A stretch of 64,000 bases of DNA from Gammaproteobacteria bacterium (GTDB taxonomy: Bacteria; Pseudomonadota; Gammaproteobacteria; Pseudomonadales; Cellvibrionaceae), in contig JAGKWO010000003.1 of the NCBI GenBank assembly GCA_021151835.1, positions 124,001-188,000 of the forward strand. Reading direction: 5' to 3'. The notes below the pieces were generated by a model. It saw only the letters and a list, made by a program, of their open reading frames with translations, was not told the origin of the DNA and ran no database searches. This document shows, in pieces, positions 51,890-61,301 of this stretch (position 1 is the stretch's first letter; every line of letters begins with the position of its first letter). Position numbers and translations under genes: made by a program.

Positions 51890-54800
51890 ATGAAAATGAA
51901 TGAATCCATCGGTCTTTTTAAACGAGGACTTTTAAAGCACGGAGCGGCTATCGGTCTTATCAGCCTGCCCTGTTTACTCGCCACCAGCGTACACGCGCAA
52001 ACCAACCTCGCATTGGGAAAATTGGTCACAGCGAGTAGTGTTGTCGATGTTTATAACGCCGGCAATACCAACGATAACAACCAGGCAAGTTATTGGGAGA
52101 GCCAAAACAACGCATTTCCGCAATCGTTAACGATAGACCTGGGGAGTGCACAAAATGTAAATCGCCTGGTATTAAAGTTGCCAGCTAACTGGGGGACTCG
52201 CACCCAAAATATTTCTGTTGCAGGCAGTGTGAATGGATCTGCTTTTTCCACATTGGTGAACACTGCCGCTTACACGTTCAACCCTGCGAGCAGTAATAGT
52301 GTCACCATTAATTTACCCGCGAGCAGTGCACGCTATATACGCTTGAATGTCACCGGCAATAATGGCTGGCCCGCGGCACAAATTTCCGAGCTGGAAGTGT
52401 ACGGCGCAAATAATCCCGCGCTGCCTGCAATACCGCAAAACCTGGCGTCAACCGGCAAAACCGCATCCAGTATTTCATTATCCTGGACAGCAGCAGCCGG
52501 TGCAGATGGTTATGAAATTTTGCGCAATGGCACCTTCCTTACCACTACCACTGGCACCACATTTATTGATAACGGATTATCTTCCGGTACGGCTTACAGT
52601 TACAGCGTACGCGCATTTAATGCCGCGGGTAGCTCCAGTACGAGTAACAGCGTGAGCGTCACGACGGATGCCGGCAACCAGAACCCGCAAGCGATAAAAG
52701 TCTCCGCAGGAAAACCGGTTACGGCGAGTACCGCATTGAGCTTTTTACCTGCAACCAACACTGTCGATAACAATGCAGCGACTTATTGGGAAAGTAACAA
52801 CAACGCATTTCCACAAACCTTAACGATTGATTTGGGCAGCACCCATCGCGTTAGCCGTGTGGTATTGAAATTACCCAACGATGCCGCCTGGGCAACACGC
52901 ACGCAAACTTTATCAGTATTAGGTAGCAGCAACGGCACAGCATTTAATACGCTGGTTAATGCAGCGGGTTATGTATTTAATCCGGCATCCGCAAATACTG
53001 TGACAATTAATTTTGCTGAAACCGCCACACGTTTTGTGCGCTTGAATATCACCGGCAACACCGGTTGGACCGCAGCGCAATTATCGGAATTTGAAGTGCA
53101 TGGATATCCAGACCCGGTGCCGCCGGCAACGCCGCAAAACCTGGTTGTTGCCGGTGGAACTTCATCAACGCTGTATTTGAGTTGGAGTGCGGCAGATCTC
53201 GCAACAGGGTACAAAATATTGCGCAACGATGTGGAAATTGCCGATGTCACTACCAATTCGTATCAGGACACCGGTTTAACCGAGAGCACCAGTTACAACT
53301 ATAAAGTGCGCGCCTATAACAGCTTTGGTAATTCACCACTTAGTACTGCGGTTACCGGTACAACACTCGCGAAAAACCAGGACCCGGGCCCTACCGATAA
53401 ACGCGGCGCAACCATGCCTTACACAATTTACCAGGCGGAAGACGCCGCAATTGGTGGCGGTGCGCAACGCGTTGGCCCCAATCGTATTGTGGGTGATATT
53501 GCCGGTGAAGCCTCTGGTCGTCGCGCGGTGACCTTGAACAGCAACGGCAGTTACGTGGAATTCACCACCAAAGAAACCACCAACACCCTGGTTACCCGTT
53601 TTTCAATTCCTGATTCACCGGGCGGCGATGGAATTACCGCAACACTGAATATTTATGTTGATGGGCAATTTGAAAAAGCAATCACCTTAAATTCCAGGCA
53701 CGCGTGGATGTACGGCTCGGAAACACAACCGGGTAATAGCCCGGGCGCCGGTCCGGCACGGCATATTTACGATGAAGCCAATGTGATGTTTGACCGTACT
53801 ATTCCCATCGGCAGTAAAATCCGTTTGCAAAAAGATGCGCAAAATACGTCGCAATATGCCATCGACTTTATCAGCCTCGAACAGGTAGCTCCGGTTCCCA
53901 ATCCCAACCCCGGCGCCTTTATAACGCCGAGCGGCTTCACGCATCAGGCAGTGCAAAATGCACTGGACCAGGCACGCATGGGTAATGCACAGGGAGTTTA
54001 TTTACCGGCAGGTGTTTATCAAACCGCGCAAAAATTCCAGGTCTATGGCAAAGCGATAAAAGTGGTTGGCGCCGGGCCCTGGTACACACGTTTTGAGACA
54101 CCGACCAATCAAACCAATACCGATGCGGGTTTCTCTGTTAATAGCACTGCGAATGGTTCTTCGTTTGCGAACTTTGCATTTTTCGGTAATTACACCAGCC
54201 GCATTGATGGTCCCGGGAAAGTATTTGATCTAAATGGCGTGTCCAATGTCACCATCGATAATATTTGGGCCGAACATCAGGTGTGTATGTTCTGGGGCGC
54301 AAGTGTTCACAACATCACCATTAAAAATTCGCGCATGCGCAATTTATTTGCCGACGGTGTGAATTTTACCAACGGCAGCAGCGGCAACCATGTGGTTAAC
54401 AACGAAGCGCGCACCACCGGTGATGACAGCTTTGCATTATTTGCCGCAACGGATAATGGCGGTGGTGTTGTGCAAAATAATTTGTTTGAAAATTTAACCG
54501 CGATGACGCCATGGCGCGCAGCGGGCCTGGCTGCTTATGGTGGGCAGGGAAATACCTTTAAAAATATTCATGTGGAGGATGCATTGGTCTATTCCGGTGT
54601 AACCATCAGCTCACTGGATTTCGGTTATCCGTTTACCGGTTTCCAATCCAACCCCACGACTAATTTTGAAGGTATTACCATTCTCCGCTCGGGCGGAACA
54701 TTCTGGAACAACCAGGTGTTCCCGGCGCTGTGGATGTTCTCTGCCTCAAAAAGCTTCCAGGGCATTCGTATCCGCGATCTGGATATTATCGACCCGACTT

Positions 54801-55072
54801 TCCACGGCATTATGTTCCAAACCAATTACGTGGGCGGACAACGGCAAAATATTTTCCAGGATACGATTTTTACCAACGTCACCATTTCCGGTGCATTACC
54901 ACATCCCTCTTACACCAACCGTTCAGGTTTTGGCATTTGGGCCAACCCGATGCCGGAAGCTGGCCAGGGCTGCGCCGCCGGACAAGTTGAATTTAATAAT
55001 TTAACGCTTATCAATAATGCGGTGAATATTAAAAACGATTGCCCGGCGGATTTCAGCATTACGGTGCGTTAA
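51890..55072 (+). CDS. Secreted modular GH87-like alpha-1,3-glucanase (without CBM6)
   Basis: A 1060-aa paralogue of the preceding protein. Signal peptide to about residue 36 (VHA|QTN). Order: discoidin (about 37-172), Fn3 (about 178-260), discoidin (about 270-405), Fn3 (about 415-497), a carbohydrate-binding sandwich (about 508-665; AIDFISLEQV) and beta-helix (about 670-1060) with FADGVNFTNGSS, ARTTGDDSFALF and IRDLDIIDPTFHG. It lacks the CBM6 of its neighbour, and its beta-helix differs substantially, so the two may attack different linkages or chain regions. AGGA lies 9 nt before the ATG; a second ATG two codons on is possible. Confidence 0.73.
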   Translation: MKMNESIGLFKRGLLKHGAAIGLISLPCLLATSVHAQTNLALGKLVTASSVVDVYNAGNTNDNNQASYWESQNNAFPQSLTIDLGSAQNVNRLVLKLPANWGTRTQNISVAGSVNGSAFSTLVNTAAYTFNPASSNSVTINLPASSARYIRLNVTGNNGWPAAQISELEVYGANNPALPAIPQNLASTGKTASSISLSWTAAAGADGYEILRNGTFLTTTTGTTFIDNGLSSGTAYSYSVRAFNAAGSSSTSNSVSVTTDAGNQNPQAIKVSAGKPVTASTALSFLPATNTVDNNAATYWESNNNAFPQTLTIDLGSTHRVSRVVLKLPNDAAWATRTQTLSVLGSSNGTAFNTLVNAAGYVFNPASANTVTINFAETATRFVRLNITGNTGWTAAQLSEFEVHGYPDPVPPATPQNLVVAGGTSSTLYLSWSAADLATGYKILRNDVEIADVTTNSYQDTGLTESTSYNYKVRAYNSFGNSPLSTAVTGTTLAKNQDPGPTDKRGATMPYTIYQAEDAAIGGGAQRVGPNRIVGDIAGEASGRRAVTLNSNGSYVEFTTKETTNTLVTRFSIPDSPGGDGITATLNIYVDGQFEKAITLNSRHAWMYGSETQPGNSPGAGPARHIYDEANVMFDRTIPIGSKIRLQKDAQNTSQYAIDFISLEQVAPVPNPNPGAFITPSGFTHQAVQNALDQARMGNAQGVYLPAGVYQTAQKFQVYGKAIKVVGAGPWYTRFETPTNQTNTDAGFSVNSTANGSSFANFAFFGNYTSRIDGPGKVFDLNGVSNVTIDNIWAEHQVCMFWGASVHNITIKNSRMRNLFADGVNFTNGSSGNHVVNNEARTTGDDSFALFAATDNGGGVVQNNLFENLTAMTPWRAAGLAAYGGQGNTFKNIHVEDALVYSGVTISSLDFGYPFTGFQSNPTTNFEGITILRSGGTFWNNQVFPALWMFSASKSFQGIRIRDLDIIDPTFHGIMFQTNYVGGQRQNIFQDTIFTNVTISGALPHPSYTNRSGFGIWANPMPEAGQGCAAGQVEFNNLTLINNAVNIKNDCPADFSITVR
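52742..53139 (+). repeat. 398-bp segment nearly identical to 49356-49753
   Basis: Second copy of the discoidin-domain segment shared by the two GH87-like genes, equal in length and without gaps. Confidence 0.85.
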
Positions 55073-55091
55073 TTTTATGTAGTAATACCAC

Positions 55092-55123
55092 AACAAGCCT
55101 GTCGGTAAAACGACAGGCTTGTT
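55092..55123 (+). terminator. Strong hairpin terminator after the second GH87-like gene
   Basis: A perfect 13-bp stem (AACAAGCCTGTCG with CGACAGGCTTGTT) around GTAAAA, 19 nt past the stop. The T tract is weak. Confidence 0.7.
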
Positions 55124-55163
55124 CGAATATGGCTTTCTTAATTGCAAATCGCTCTGTTACGAA

Positions 55164-55208
55164 GCTTTCTATTACAGGGCTTTCTATTACAGAGTTTTCA
55201 ATTACAGG
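55164..55208. repeat. Three tandem copies of a 15-bp unit
   Basis: GCTTTCTATTACAGG (55164-55178), then two variants to 55208. It lies between the GH87-like and SapC genes, just past the terminator. Confidence 0.8.
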
Positions 55209-55302
55209 GGCATAATTGGCTGCTTCGCGATCATGGCAAAGCCATTCAAATTACTTGCGGAACCACGTCTAATTAACGACCAATAATGAATTAGTATCTG
55301 TG

Positions 55303-55330
55303 TAATCCTCAAGGCAAACCTTGAGGATTA
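55303..55330 (-). terminator. Hairpin downstream of the sapC-like gene
   Basis: TAATCCTCAAGG pairs perfectly with CCTTGAGGATTA around CAAA, 34 nt past the SapC-family stop codon on the minus strand. No clear T tract. Confidence 0.55.
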
Positions 55331-55363
55331 TTCAAAACAGATAATTATGTATTGCAGGAAAAA

Positions 55364-56059
55364 TCAGGAGATAAGCGGTGCAAGTTTTTTCATATTGTAC
55401 AGCGAGAAATTTTGCGCATATGCATAGCTGGCAATGTCCAGGAACCGGTTTTTACTGTCATGGTCACGCGCCGAAAGCTGCGCAATTTTAGTGGTATCAA
55501 TATTGTACAAGCCTTCCAGCGTAAGCGAAGGTTTATCCGGGTAACGGATTTCTGCATTTATTTTAGCAATCAAATCCAGATCTACGCAGGTGCGAACATA
55601 AGCCTGTGTTGCACTCAAGCCTTCGTATAACTGACCCAACGCAGAAATTGCCGATTCAAACATTGCCGGTTTACTGTGCAAAAATGGCTCGCCCTGGCCA
55701 ATACCCGATGATGCCATATTGATAGCAATCAATGGCCGGCTTTCTGTCGCATCTGCCGGCGGTGCTACGGCTACCAGCGGCAAGCGGCGAATATTCAGCG
55801 GCAGGCCTTCATCGTTAACGATATCTTTTCCATCCAGTAAATTGGCTTCCGAATTTACACCCAACAACACTGAACAGGTAAATTCGCCGGTTTCCTTATC
55901 TTTCACCAACACGATGGGATAATGGAACATCAGCGCATGGAACTCGGAAATAACCACCGGGAGCAATCGCTCTTTTCTCGATGCGCTGCGCGCCGCGTTG
56001 AAATCCAGTTTCAGGTCGCGATGGATTGTTTCATCCAGTATTTCGATTGTTGAATTCAT
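55364..56059 (-). CDS. SapC-family protein
   Basis: A 231-aa protein of the SapC family (PF07277-like): LLPVVISEFHALMFHYPIVL, TCSVLLGVNSEANLLDG, LPLNIRRLPL and IAINMASSGIGQGEPFL are typical. No signal peptide is seen. The function is not established, though the name comes from an S-layer-related protein; in Cellvibrio, Xanthomonas and Caulobacter relatives it is repeatedly found with TonB receptors and halogenase-like genes in glycan loci. The ATG at MNSTIEIL, 4 nt after the halogenase-like stop, is preferred over one 10 codons upstream that overlaps that gene. Confidence 0.87.
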   Translation of the reverse strand: MNSTIEILDETIHRDLKLDFNAARSASRKERLLPVVISEFHALMFHYPIVLVKDKETGEFTCSVLLGVNSEANLLDGKDIVNDEGLPLNIRRLPLVAVAPPADATESRPLIAINMASSGIGQGEPFLHSKPAMFESAISALGQLYEGLSATQAYVRTCVDLDLIAKINAEIRYPDKPSLTLEGLYNIDTTKIAQLSARDHDSKNRFLDIASYAYAQNFSLYNMKKLAPLIS

Positions 56060-56063
56060 AATG

Positions 56064-57605
56064 TTATATTTTCTGCAGGCCATATTCACGGATCTTGTCG
56101 ATCAATGAGCGGTTTTCAGGTAATGAATTAATTAGCGTGGCCATATTGCGCTGCTGGTTATGGATTTTTTTCTCCAGCATATTCAAATGGGCATCGCCAA
56201 CAGGATAAGTCGCTGTATTAAATTTCATGCCATACAAAATATAGCAATAACTTTCAAAGGGGAAAACATCGGCGCGATTTAAAAAATCCACCACCGATGG
56301 GCACTGCCTGCGCCACAATGCCAACTTTTCCAGCAATACATCAGGAATGGAATCCGGGTGGGTATTATCTCGCCAGAAATCGGTATCGGTACGTTTGGAA
56401 ATACAGTAATGAAGTTTTAAAAACTCGATAATCGTATCCCAGCGATAGCGAAACGTGTCATTAAATTGCTTTTCGCAGCGGGCGAAATCGCGTTTTTGAT
56501 GGGGCAGCTTTTCTGCAATCCAATAGGCAGATATTTCAGCGAGCAGAATTGACGATGCCTCCAGCGGCTCTACAAAACCTGCGGCAAGCCCCACTGCCAC
56601 ACAATTTTTTGCCCAGAATTTTTCGCGGTGCCCGGTCTTGTATTTAATATGCCGGACATCGAGTTGATCCATTTGCTTGCCAATATATGTGCGTAAATCC
56701 CGCTCGGCATCGGACTCGCTCATATATCGCGATGAATAAACGTGGCCGACACCACGCCGTTTTTGCAAACCTATATCCCAAATCCAGCCGGACCCCGTCG
56801 CGGTGGAAATAGTATGGCTCGCAATGGCTGCATCCGCCTCGACATACGGGCATTGCACAGCCACGGCCCTGTCACAAAATAAAATAGCGCTTTTATCCAG
56901 GAACGGAACGTTAAAATGTTTATCGATGAGCAAGCCTGCAAAACCGGAGCAATCAATATAGAAATCCGCAACCAGTTCCGTGCCATCAGCCAGGCGCAAC
57001 GAACCGATTGCACCATCCTCGCCCATGGTGGTACCCACAATATCATTAACGACATGGTTGATATTTAATTGGCTAATACAATGCGCTTTAATAAAAACCG
57101 AAAATTTATTGGTATCCAGGTGGTAAGCGTAATTTAAAATACCCTGGTATTCCGGTGTGGTAATTGTTTTAGGGGCAAGGCCATGTTCGCAAACCGCTTC
57201 CTGGTTACACAACATAGTGGAGTAGGAAAAGTCATGATCATTATTTAACTTGCGAATGATCGTATTAAGCGGACCAAAGTTGGACGGCAACATCAAAGGA
57301 TGGTAATAGGCATCGCCTGCACTGTTATCGACCCACTGTTTAAAGCAGGCACCTTGTTTAAATGTTGCATCGCATTGACGAATAAATTCAGTTTCGGATA
57401 TTCCCAGGGTTTGCAGCGTTGTGCGCAACGAAGGCCATGTGCCCTCACCAACACCAATGGTGCCGAGCGCCGCGGATTCAATCAGGGTAATTTTTAAATC
57501 GCGACCCTGCTCTTTTACACATTTTGCAGCAAGCACACCCGCAGTAATCCAGCCAGCAGTTCCACCGCCGACAACCACAACATGCTTCAGGTTATCGTTT
57601 GTCAT
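56064..57605 (-). CDS. Tryptophan-halogenase-like flavoprotein
   Basis: A 513-aa protein of the flavin-dependent tryptophan halogenase family. The FAD-binding GGGTAGW is at about residue 13; GTIGVGEGTWPSLR and FYIDCSGFAGLLID follow. The halogenase signature WxWxIP reads WIWDIG here, with Gly for Pro. There is no signal peptide. Homologues in glycan loci always accompany TonB receptors, but no halogenation reaction has been tied to sugar use, so the true substrate is unknown; it may act on a cell-envelope or cofactor molecule. It is between the TonB receptor and SapC genes, 68 nt after the receptor stop across a strong hairpin. Confidence 0.86.
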   Translation of the reverse strand: MTNDNLKHVVVVGGGTAGWITAGVLAAKCVKEQGRDLKITLIESAALGTIGVGEGTWPSLRTTLQTLGISETEFIRQCDATFKQGACFKQWVDNSAGDAYYHPLMLPSNFGPLNTIIRKLNNDHDFSYSTMLCNQEAVCEHGLAPKTITTPEYQGILNYAYHLDTNKFSVFIKAHCISQLNINHVVNDIVGTTMGEDGAIGSLRLADGTELVADFYIDCSGFAGLLIDKHFNVPFLDKSAILFCDRAVAVQCPYVEADAAIASHTISTATGSGWIWDIGLQKRRGVGHVYSSRYMSESDAERDLRTYIGKQMDQLDVRHIKYKTGHREKFWAKNCVAVGLAAGFVEPLEASSILLAEISAYWIAEKLPHQKRDFARCEKQFNDTFRYRWDTIIEFLKLHYCISKRTDTDFWRDNTHPDSIPDVLLEKLALWRRQCPSVVDFLNRADVFPFESYCYILYGMKFNTATYPVGDAHLNMLEKKIHNQQRNMATLINSLPENRSLIDKIREYGLQKI

Positions 57606-57633
57606 TTGGGTATTCTTCGTTATTTTATGACAC

Positions 57634-57665
57634 AAAAAACAAGGGCCTTTTGCAAGGCCCTTGTT
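57634..57665 (-). terminator. Strong hairpin between TonB receptor and halogenase-like gene
   Basis: A perfect 11-bp stem (ACAAGGGCCTT with AAGGCCCTTGT) around TTGC, followed on the minus strand by a T run. It likely ends most receptor transcripts, leaving the two downstream genes at lower level. Confidence 0.85.
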
Positions 57666-57673
57666 CTCTTTAC

Positions 57674-60553
57674 TTAAAACGATGCACGCACACCCAGGGT
57701 ATAACGTGGACCACTTTCTTCTGCCAGCAGGAATTGATTGCTGTAACGCGCGTGCCAACGTGTTGCTTCACCGGTAATGTTAATACCATCCAGGGTGATA
57801 GTTACATTCTCGGTCAGGTTATAGCTCGCACTTAAATCGAATTGGCCATAATCCTCTACGAATGTAGGTTCAGAATCGCTGACTGAACGCAAGAACTGAT
57901 CGCGGAAGTTGTAAGCCAAACGCACCTGGTATTTGTCATTTTCATAGAAACCGACAAGGTTGTAGGAATCGCTTAAGCCAACCAATGCGAAACTGGAATC
58001 AAATTTCTTCACATCATATTCAGCATTCGTGCTTACAAACGTCGCGTTCACCACCGTACCAAAGCCCGTTTCACCAAACATATGTTGCACCGCGAGTTCA
58101 AGGCCTTGGACATCGGCTGTTTCAACATTTGACGGTTTGGTCACGGCAAATTCAATCACCTTGCCATTCGATGGATCAATAATAGGGTTGCCATCCGGAT
58201 CGGTAAGCTTTTGCCCGGAAGTCGCGTCGAGGATAAAATTATCAACTTGTTTGTAGAACACACCGGCAGATGCATAACTTCCTGCACCGTAATACCACTC
58301 CAGCGAAAGATCCAGGTTATCTGATTCCAGTGGTTTCAAATCAGGGTTACCGGAATGCACCGGATAAGGGCCACGTTGTTTCAGATCGCCAAATTCCAAA
58401 CCGGGGCGCAAATTTTCCATGGACGGGCGGGTAATTGTTTTTGAATAAGCGGTACGTAAAACAAGATCATCACTCAAATCAATCTTGAAATTCACGTTTG
58501 GCAAAAACATCGCGTAATCAGATTCGAGATTCGTTGGTGTCACCGCGGTGAGTTTTTGTTTCAACACTTCCGCACCTTCCACTTCTACACCCAAAATAGC
58601 AGCCAGGTTACCGCCGATAGTGAGATCGGTTCGTTCATAGCGCAACCCCGTGACGAAATTGTACGGAAGCCCTGACAAATCGCCAGCAAACTCCAATTGG
58701 GTATAGAGCGCGGTAATATCCTCCGTGATGTCATAGGATTCGCTCGGCACTTTTTCTGTAGTGAAAGGAACACCGATATGCCCTTCATAAATACGGCGGA
58801 ATTCATCGTGATCAAACTGCAACCATTGCGTATGGATTTTTCCACCACTGCTAACACCGTCCAGGAAATCCGAACCGGCATCCAGCACAGTGATGTTGGG
58901 CGGTGTAATTTCCGTCCAGAAAAATTCGCCACCACAGAACATACAGTTGAGCGATGAACCCGGAACAGCATAAGCGCGCGGCTCGTTGGCATTTACAATT
59001 GCCGCTTCCGCTGCAGTAAGGCCGCGACCGGTAGTAAATTGCTGGCGGGCTTTTTCGCGGGTTTTATAGGACAAACCAAAATCGGCTTTTACCAAACCAC
59101 TGCCTTCATGCGATTCAAACGCGCCGGCAATTTTAAATTGGTCGTTAGTGTCTTCAATAATGCGGCCATTGCGAATGGTATAACCGGGGCGCAGGTTACT
59201 CGGGTCAAGGTAATCCTTGTTGGGAATGGTGATATTGCCATTGGCATCAGGTTGGTAAGGGACAGTACCAGTGCCTGATTCAAAGCCGGAAATATACGGA
59301 ATAAATCCACCTTCCATATCCCAGGTGAGGCGGTTGCGATAACCCATGGTTACCTGCGAGTTACCAAATCCCATCGGGTCTTCGTAGTTGGATTCAGAGC
59401 GATAGACATCAGCAATTACGCTGAATTTCTCGCTGAGATCCCATTTGGCGTTAAGCCCGGTGACCAATGTATCGGACTTGCGGTTTTCTTTAATCGCATT
59501 GAACTCTGTGCTTTGCACGCAGCAACCTTCACCTTCGCGTTTGTCGGCAATAAAGTGCGTCACAGTTCCGTTTGCATCGGCAACCACATCGCGCCACCCC
59601 GGACGGCTGCCAAACCAATTCACGAGCATATTCTGATCGCGTAAAAGTTCGTAATCTGAATACAGCGCATCAGCTGTAATTGTAAGGTCATCGGAAGGCG
59701 CAAATTGCAAAACCAGATTGGCATTGTCGCGTGTGCGCTGGTCGTGCTGTTGCTGGATAAAATGGTTTTGCGGAAGATACAAACGGCCATCCGGATTCGC
59801 GTTGGATGTTAATTCGCTGGCATCAGGATATAAGTCAGAACCGGAATTTTTTTCAACGCGGGTCCAGTGATTGTTCGTCACGCGATTGACAATCGAATCG
59901 CGCTCGAAATGGTTATAGGCAAACAGAACACCGAAGGCATCATCCGCAAATTTCTGGCTAACCAGGATAGAAGCTTGCGGCGAACTTTCTTCTGCCAGGG
60001 TCTCGTAGTCAAGCTTTATTGAACCTGCAATTTTGTTGCCCACATCGAACGGGCGCGAGGTTCTGATATCGACAATCGCACCAATACCACCAGTCTCGGT
60101 CAACGCGGAACCACTCTTGTTAATGACCAGACCGTTGATCATTTCCGAGCCGAGGGTATCAAATTCAAAATCGCGGTTGATATTTTCAGAGGTCAATTGA
60201 CGGCCATTCAATGTGGTTACGTTAAAACCTGCACCAAACCCCCGCACGGTAACGTACTTGCCTTCCCCGCCTTCGCGATCAATTGAAACGCCAGGGATAC
60301 GCTGCAAGGATTCAGCGAGGTTGGTATCAGGAAACTTGCCAATATCTTCTGCACTGATGGCATCGACAACCCCCGATGAATCGCGCTTGGTCTCCATCGC
60401 CGATATCAAGGCTGCCTTGACCCCGGTGACAAGAACTTCTTCAACTGCGCCTTCACTCTCCTGGGCTTGGGCCTGGAGGCCAAAACCAAATGCAGCGCAA
60501 GATGCGATAGCCCTTACCAGAATTTTTTTCTTAAAGCCTCTATTGATGCTCAT
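57674..60553 (-). CDS. TonB-dependent receptor of the glucan locus
   Basis: A 959-aa outer-membrane receptor. Signal peptide about 1-30 (LQAQAQ), TonB-box-like EEVLVTGV, plug with SAEDIGKFPDTNLAESLQRI and GVSIDREGGEGKYVTVRGFG, barrel ending YTLGVRASF. It is of the same broad class as the two arabinan receptors but of a different subgroup, with the intact TVRGFG plug motif. Extracellular loops contain two Cys pairs (GEGCCVQS and NCMFCGG), likely disulfides. With the halogenase-like and SapC genes it forms an operon whose upstream region has three LacI-type operators. Probable substrate: alpha-gluco-oligosaccharides. Confidence 0.92.
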   Translation of the reverse strand: MSINRGFKKKILVRAIASCAAFGFGLQAQAQESEGAVEEVLVTGVKAALISAMETKRDSSGVVDAISAEDIGKFPDTNLAESLQRIPGVSIDREGGEGKYVTVRGFGAGFNVTTLNGRQLTSENINRDFEFDTLGSEMINGLVINKSGSALTETGGIGAIVDIRTSRPFDVGNKIAGSIKLDYETLAEESSPQASILVSQKFADDAFGVLFAYNHFERDSIVNRVTNNHWTRVEKNSGSDLYPDASELTSNANPDGRLYLPQNHFIQQQHDQRTRDNANLVLQFAPSDDLTITADALYSDYELLRDQNMLVNWFGSRPGWRDVVADANGTVTHFIADKREGEGCCVQSTEFNAIKENRKSDTLVTGLNAKWDLSEKFSVIADVYRSESNYEDPMGFGNSQVTMGYRNRLTWDMEGGFIPYISGFESGTGTVPYQPDANGNITIPNKDYLDPSNLRPGYTIRNGRIIEDTNDQFKIAGAFESHEGSGLVKADFGLSYKTREKARQQFTTGRGLTAAEAAIVNANEPRAYAVPGSSLNCMFCGGEFFWTEITPPNITVLDAGSDFLDGVSSGGKIHTQWLQFDHDEFRRIYEGHIGVPFTTEKVPSESYDITEDITALYTQLEFAGDLSGLPYNFVTGLRYERTDLTIGGNLAAILGVEVEGAEVLKQKLTAVTPTNLESDYAMFLPNVNFKIDLSDDLVLRTAYSKTITRPSMENLRPGLEFGDLKQRGPYPVHSGNPDLKPLESDNLDLSLEWYYGAGSYASAGVFYKQVDNFILDATSGQKLTDPDGNPIIDPSNGKVIEFAVTKPSNVETADVQGLELAVQHMFGETGFGTVVNATFVSTNAEYDVKKFDSSFALVGLSDSYNLVGFYENDKYQVRLAYNFRDQFLRSVSDSEPTFVEDYGQFDLSASYNLTENVTITLDGINITGEATRWHARYSNQFLLAEESGPRYTLGVRASF

Positions 60554-60860
60554 GGACTTCTCCGTTTATCGTTTTATGGATTTATTCTCTATTCAGATTT
60601 TTAATAATTATTCAGGCTTAACTGCATAGCACATCGTATTGCACTTGCAAATCACCTCACCTGAAAAGGTGAATTCTGTTAATCACTACCTGGTTGGCAC
60701 TGCTGAAATTAGCTAACGATAGCCATCGCCGCATTTAATTTATTTTTCCAGCAATCTTGTCCGCCATATTGCCGATGATTTTTTATCGGCCCCGGCAAAT
60801 GCAGGCGTTTTTATCATCTTAATAACGGTGAGGATCCAGTGTCTATGGCGACAAAAAAAA

Positions 60861-60892
60861 GAAATCGTTTTCAATTTTTTGAAATCGATTTC
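60861..60892. promoter_or_regulatory. Two LacI-type operators upstream of the glucan TonB receptor
   Basis: GAAATCGTTTTC (60861-60872) and GAAATCGATTTC (60881-60892), 20 bp apart start to start, on the same side of the helix. They match those at 47648-47800. Confidence 0.78.
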
Positions 60893-60934
60893 TTTTTTAA
60901 AAAATTTAAATTTTTAAAATTATCCGACAATTAA

Positions 60935-60960
60935 AATTTCTGAAAACGTTTTCAGAAATT
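60935..60960. promoter_or_regulatory. 26-bp perfect palindrome containing a LacI-type operator
   Basis: The core TGAAAACGTTTTCA (60941-60954) is extended on both sides by AATTTC and GAAATT, giving an unbroken 26-bp palindrome centred on CG. Confidence 0.8.
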
Positions 60961-61301
60961 GCAAAACGCAAATGCGTGTTTCCAATTTTTAAGCGCAGAA
61001 AAAATGCGCAAACAACAATTGCCGGATGTCCAGGAGAACCACGGGAGGAAAGATTATTAACAGGGGAATAAAAAGGGAGATGGGTGGAATGGGACGGGAA
61101 GAAAATCCGTACAAATAGCGAGCAACAGCCGGAATCGGCGCCCGCGCTCATGCAAAATTATCTTGCGCCCCGAACGATGCAAGGATGCAGAAAGTCGCCT
61201 CAGCCTGCCGACATGCCGCGCGCGAGGGTTTTCGCTATAATCCCGCCCACGCCACGGTGCCAGCGCACCCGCCATAACAACCAGACAACTTAAATGGCCT
61301 C
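60961..61301. other. Intergenic region upstream of the MFS transporter
   Basis: About 340 bp. Short overlapping open frames occur, but none resembles a protein. No further operator is visible; the MFS gene may use the cluster at 60861-60960. Confidence 0.5.

Noticed and set aside
48108..55072. Calling the two modular beta-helix proteins pectate lyases or polygalacturonases
   Set aside because: They lack the polygalacturonase NTD/GHG/RIK pattern and resemble GH87 in the NNGDDGLAVW-type segment, and the neighbouring genes are alpha-glucan related. The alternative is not fully excluded without a search.
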